From Piscirickettsiaceae bacterium (GTDB lineage: Bacteria; Pseudomonadota; Gammaproteobacteria; Thiomicrospirales; Thiomicrospiraceae): a stretch of 7,478 nt of DNA. Position numbers and translations under genes: made by a program. The DNA lies in NCBI GenBank assembly GCA_027019045.1, contig JALUXI010000237.1, forward strand, positions 1-7,478. The letters run 5' to 3'. The notes beneath the pieces are model-generated. The model saw nothing but the letters and a program-made list of their open reading frames with translations. It was not told where the DNA came from and did not search any database. Numbering within the stretch: the first letter of the stretch is position 1; each line of letters starts with the position of its first letter. Below are positions 5,222 to 7,478 of this stretch, piece by piece.

Positions 5222-7478
5222 TTTGTAAGAGACTCCTGATGTGACTGCCAAAAGGTCAATAGCGGGGTGAGAAGGTCGTAAGCATCTTGAAGCTGTGTTC
5301 GAATCTCGGTTTCATTTAGGTGTTGCAGATAAAGGGAAAGTGAGGCATCACTTCCCGTCTCGCCGTAACCTGGCGTACGCAAACCTGTGGCAAGGGTGGC
5401 GGCTTGAAACCAGCCTTTTTCTGCGGAATCGGGCTGGTCATCAGCAATCCATTTTGCCATCCAGTCCGCATGCCAAAGGGGGGGCTGAGTGCAGGTACGC
5501 TTAAAGTGTTCAATCCAAGCTTGGAGCTGTGTTTGAGCGTCGGTTTGATCTAAGGGCTTTAGATGCCAAACGACGGGGTAGATCCCTTTTCCCCTCTGTT
5601 TTTTCTCTTGATGCCCGACCCATAAATCGGTCTCTCCCGCTAAGGCATTTAAAAAGAGATGACTGAGCCAGAGGGCAAGACGCTGTTTGCCTTTGAGGCG
5701 GTGGGGATAAAAAATGACCTGTCCATTTTCATGGCGATGACGGGCGGTAAAACTGAGCGTTTGCCCCGCTATTTTTAGCGTGAGCGTCTCCTGCTCTAGC
5801 GGTTTGCCCGCTTGGGGATCGGTATGGCTTGCAAGGAGCGTCTGGATGCGTTGCACCGCCTCGGCTGCATTTTGTGCTTCTTGAGAACCATTGCCAAAGA
5901 GCGGCCAAGCCCCTTCGGCTTGTTTGCGGGCAAGAGTGGCATCAAGCTGGTTAAACGGGGCAGTCGGCGATAAGCTGTCTCGGAGGTGCCAACTATCAAG
6001 ACCATTGACGCTGAGTTTTTCTCGTGCTTCTGGGGGCGAGTGAATGGCGGCTAATTGGAGTTCAGCCTGTTGCAGTGCCCAATGGACAGGGTCGGCGAGA
6101 GCAGCAGAGAGGGTTTCTAAGGGCAGTATCTCGGCTTCCCAATTGAGTGGCTGTTCCCAAAGAGGGTTGAGCTCTGGAGAGGGCTGGTGAAGTGCATCGC
6201 AGGTGGCATAATCTTGCGGCCAACGCCCCTGCAAGGCGAGCCGCTCATGGGAGGGTGCTTCAAAATAGGCACTGTGGAATGGGTAGGCCTTGTGTGTGAG
6301 CGTGAGGGTATCTGGGGGGATTTGATAATGTTGTTCTAGGATGTCCATTAGCTCAAGTACGACTTGTGCTGGGGGTTGAGGGGTATTTTTATCTGCACTG
6401 AGCCCTTGCCAAAGGATTTCAAGGCGATCTCGAACGCTGAGCAGCAGTTCTAAAAAGGTGTAGCGATCTTCAGCACGAGGATCACGGTCACCAATACGGA
6501 AGTGTTGAAGCAGGAGATCGAAATCAGGCGTGGTGCGAGGGCGAGGATAGCTACGGTCATTCATGCCAAGCAGAAAACCGACCTTAATCGGAATGGCGCG
6601 CATCGGCAGGAGATCACAGAAGGTGATGCCTTGTGAGAGGAAGCCGCTACTGCTGCGTTGCTCTGCACCGAGTGATTGTGCCCAGCTACTGAGGGTATCA
6701 AGGGAGAGCGTCATCGTTTCTATGGCTTGTGTTTCATCGGCCAGGCTTTCAAGCGCTTCATCAAGTGGCAAGCGGTCAGTGTGCTCATCATAAAAGAAGT
6801 CGGTGAACCTCTGTATGGCTTCTAGCCAAGCTTCAATTGGTTGTTCGGCACGACCAAGGGTTTGCCAGTGTTCAATCTGTTCAAATAGATTGAGCAGTGG
6901 GGTGAGTTGCTGAATGGCTTGTCCTTCTAAAGCGGTGACGGGGGCATGCTGTTCCCAGAGTGTGTCGGGCGCTTGCATAATGGCGCCGAGCATCACTCTT
7001 TGAAGGCCGTCTCGCCAATGGTTGCGGTGGTCATCGCCCGCCAAGCCCCAACGAACTTGCCCCTGTTCAATTAGGGCGTCATAGAGGGTTTCAAGGTGTT
7101 GAGCAGAGAGGTGAAGACGATTTTGGACTTCAGGCTGGTAGAGGAAGCCAAAGACCTCATCCCAATCGAGACGACCTTGGATTAAGCTGAACCAGTCTTG
7201 TAGGAGCTTGAGTGCGGGCGCATCGGTCACGACGCTACGGTCGGCAATGGTGTGCGGAATTTCGGCAAAGAGGGTTTCGATGAAGGGGCGATAGCTGTTG
7301 AGGTCAGCTGCCATCACTACAATATCATTGGGTGCTAAGGTGTCATCTTCGGCGAGCAGGGCGATAATACGGTCTCGTAGCACCTCCACTTCCCGTTGGG
7401 GAGTGTGACAGCGGTGGAAGAGGATATGGTTTTGTAAAGGCGTTTCTAGGGTGTCGGGACTGGTATTTTTAGCAATAT
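5218..7478 (-). CDS. recC: Exodeoxyribonuclease V subunit gamma, RecC (N-terminus outside window)
   Basis: RecC scaffolds RecB and RecD, splits the duplex and, in E. coli, recognises Chi in the 3'-ended strand. The frame is open to the right edge, with 752 residues visible (first full codon 7476-7474) and stop TGA at 5220-5218. Near its start it reads HRCHTPQREVEVLRDR (visible 22-37), close to E. coli HVCHSPQREVEVLHDR, so about 350-380 N-terminal residues are missing. Further on, LPMRAIPIKVGFLLGMND (visible 290-307) and IGDRDPRAEDRYTFLELL (328-345) match E. coli PMRSIPFKVVCLLGMND and RGDRSRRDDDRYLFLEAL. These are helicase-like segments without ATPase motifs, as is known for RecC. The C-terminal part (about 451-752) is the nuclease-like fold: the stretch aligning to the RecB active site (about 571-603, FTARHRHENG then FYPHRLKGK) lacks the Asp-Asp-Lys set, as expected for an inactive domain. 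The GTG at 7389 is an internal codon, not the start. By my alignment the Asp of GDR (codon 6489-6487) corresponds to E. coli Asp705. Confidence 0.96.
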   Translation of the reverse strand, partial: IAKNTSPDTLETPLQNHILFHRCHTPQREVEVLRDRIIALLAEDDTLAPNDIVVMAADLNSYRPFIETLFAEIPHTIADRSVVTDAPALKLLQDWFSLIQGRLDWDEVFGFLYQPEVQNRLHLSAQHLETLYDALIEQGQVRWGLAGDDHRNHWRDGLQRVMLGAIMQAPDTLWEQHAPVTALEGQAIQQLTPLLNLFEQIEHWQTLGRAEQPIEAWLEAIQRFTDFFYDEHTDRLPLDEALESLADETQAIETMTLSLDTLSSWAQSLGAEQRSSSGFLSQGITFCDLLPMRAIPIKVGFLLGMNDRSYPRPRTTPDFDLLLQHFRIGDRDPRAEDRYTFLELLLSVRDRLEILWQGLSADKNTPQPPAQVVLELMDILEQHYQIPPDTLTLTHKAYPFHSAYFEAPSHERLALQGRWPQDYATCDALHQPSPELNPLWEQPLNWEAEILPLETLSAALADPVHWALQQAELQLAAIHSPPEAREKLSVNGLDSWHLRDSLSPTAPFNQLDATLARKQAEGAWPLFGNGSQEAQNAAEAVQRIQTLLASHTDPQAGKPLEQETLTLKIAGQTLSFTARHRHENGQVIFYPHRLKGKQRLALWLSHLFLNALAGETDLWVGHQEKKQRGKGIYPVVWHLKPLDQTDAQTQLQAWIEHFKRTCTQPPLWHADWMAKWIADDQPDSAEKGWFQAATLATGLRTPGYGETGSDASLSLYLQHLNETEIRTQLQDAYDLLTPLLTFWQSHQESLTK
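5233..5237 (-). promoter_or_regulatory. Ribosome binding site of recB, inside recC
   Basis: Minus-strand AGGAG lies 11 bases upstream of the ATG at 5221, within the last codons of recC. Its presence, together with the ATGA overlap of the recC stop and recB start, decides the recB start in favour of this ATG over the upstream TTG at 5251. The spacing is a little longer than the usual 5-9 bases, so re-initiation by ribosomes finishing recC may add to the signal. That would help keep RecB and RecC in equal amounts. Confidence 0.65.

Noticed and set aside
5222..5251. TTG start at 5251 giving a recB protein 10 residues longer
   Set aside because: It is a rare start codon that would lie deeper within recC. 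The ATG at 5221 has AGGAG upstream, overlaps the recC stop as ATGA, and places the Walker A lysine at residue 28, close to E. coli Lys29.
7387..7389. GTG at 7389 as the start of recC
   Set aside because: The frame stays open to the window edge, and the upstream residues (HRCHTPQRE) match the interior of E. coli RecC, so this GTG is an internal Val codon.
1..7478. A new defence or mobile system hidden in the window
   Set aside because: All sequence except 4 bases is accounted for by recC, recB, recD and cysG, each with clear family motifs. RecBCD does take part in defence against phage DNA, but it is a well-known core system. No transposase, integrase, tRNA, CRISPR repeat or terminal repeats were seen.
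1859..7478. AddAB rather than RecBC
   Set aside because: The large subunit pairs with a RecC carrying the PQREVEVL and GMND signatures and with recD. The RecC nuclease-like domain has neither catalytic residues nor the cysteine cluster expected of AddB.

Overview
The window is one block of a bacterial chromosome, read entirely from the minus strand and packed edge to edge with protein-coding sequence. In transcription order (right to left) it holds the C-terminal two thirds of recC, a complete recB, a complete recD, and the first 68 codons of a cysG-type siroheme synthase. The first three encode the RecBCD (exonuclease V) helicase-nuclease, which processes double-strand DNA ends for homologous recombination and degrades foreign linear DNA.

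The organism is most likely a gammaproteobacterium. RecBCD (rather than AddAB) with this RecC, RecB and RecD sequence, together with a CysG N-terminus starting MDYLPIF, closely resembles what I remember of the enterobacterial proteins. The proteins are nevertheless diverged from E. coli, and glutamine-rich. I cannot name the genus. Base composition looks close to half G+C by eye; I did not compute it.

Layout: 7478-5218 recC (start lies beyond the right edge); 5221-1859 recB, overlapping recC by ATGA; 1859-210 recD, sharing one base with the recB stop (TAATG); 209-206 a 4-base gap; 205-1 cysG (end lies beyond the left edge). There is no room for a promoter or terminator between these genes, so they are probably co-transcribed and translationally coupled. 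The recC-recB overlap leaves no place for ptrA, the protease gene that lies between recC and recB in E. coli.

How they work together: RecB is a 3'-5' SF1A helicase with a C-terminal nuclease; RecD is a 5'-3' SF1B helicase on the other strand; RecC holds them together, splits the duplex and reads Chi in E. coli. All helicase motifs of RecB and RecD and the RecB nuclease residues are present, so the enzyme should be active. cysG is metabolically unrelated (siroheme synthesis) and appears to be an operon passenger.

I found no mobile element, CRISPR array, RNA gene or new system here. No stretch longer than 4 bases lacks a gene. The points worth a second look are modest: the recD-cysG junction, a His-to-Asp change in a RecB helicase motif, a compact RecD, and one E. 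coli-type Chi octamer inside recD.
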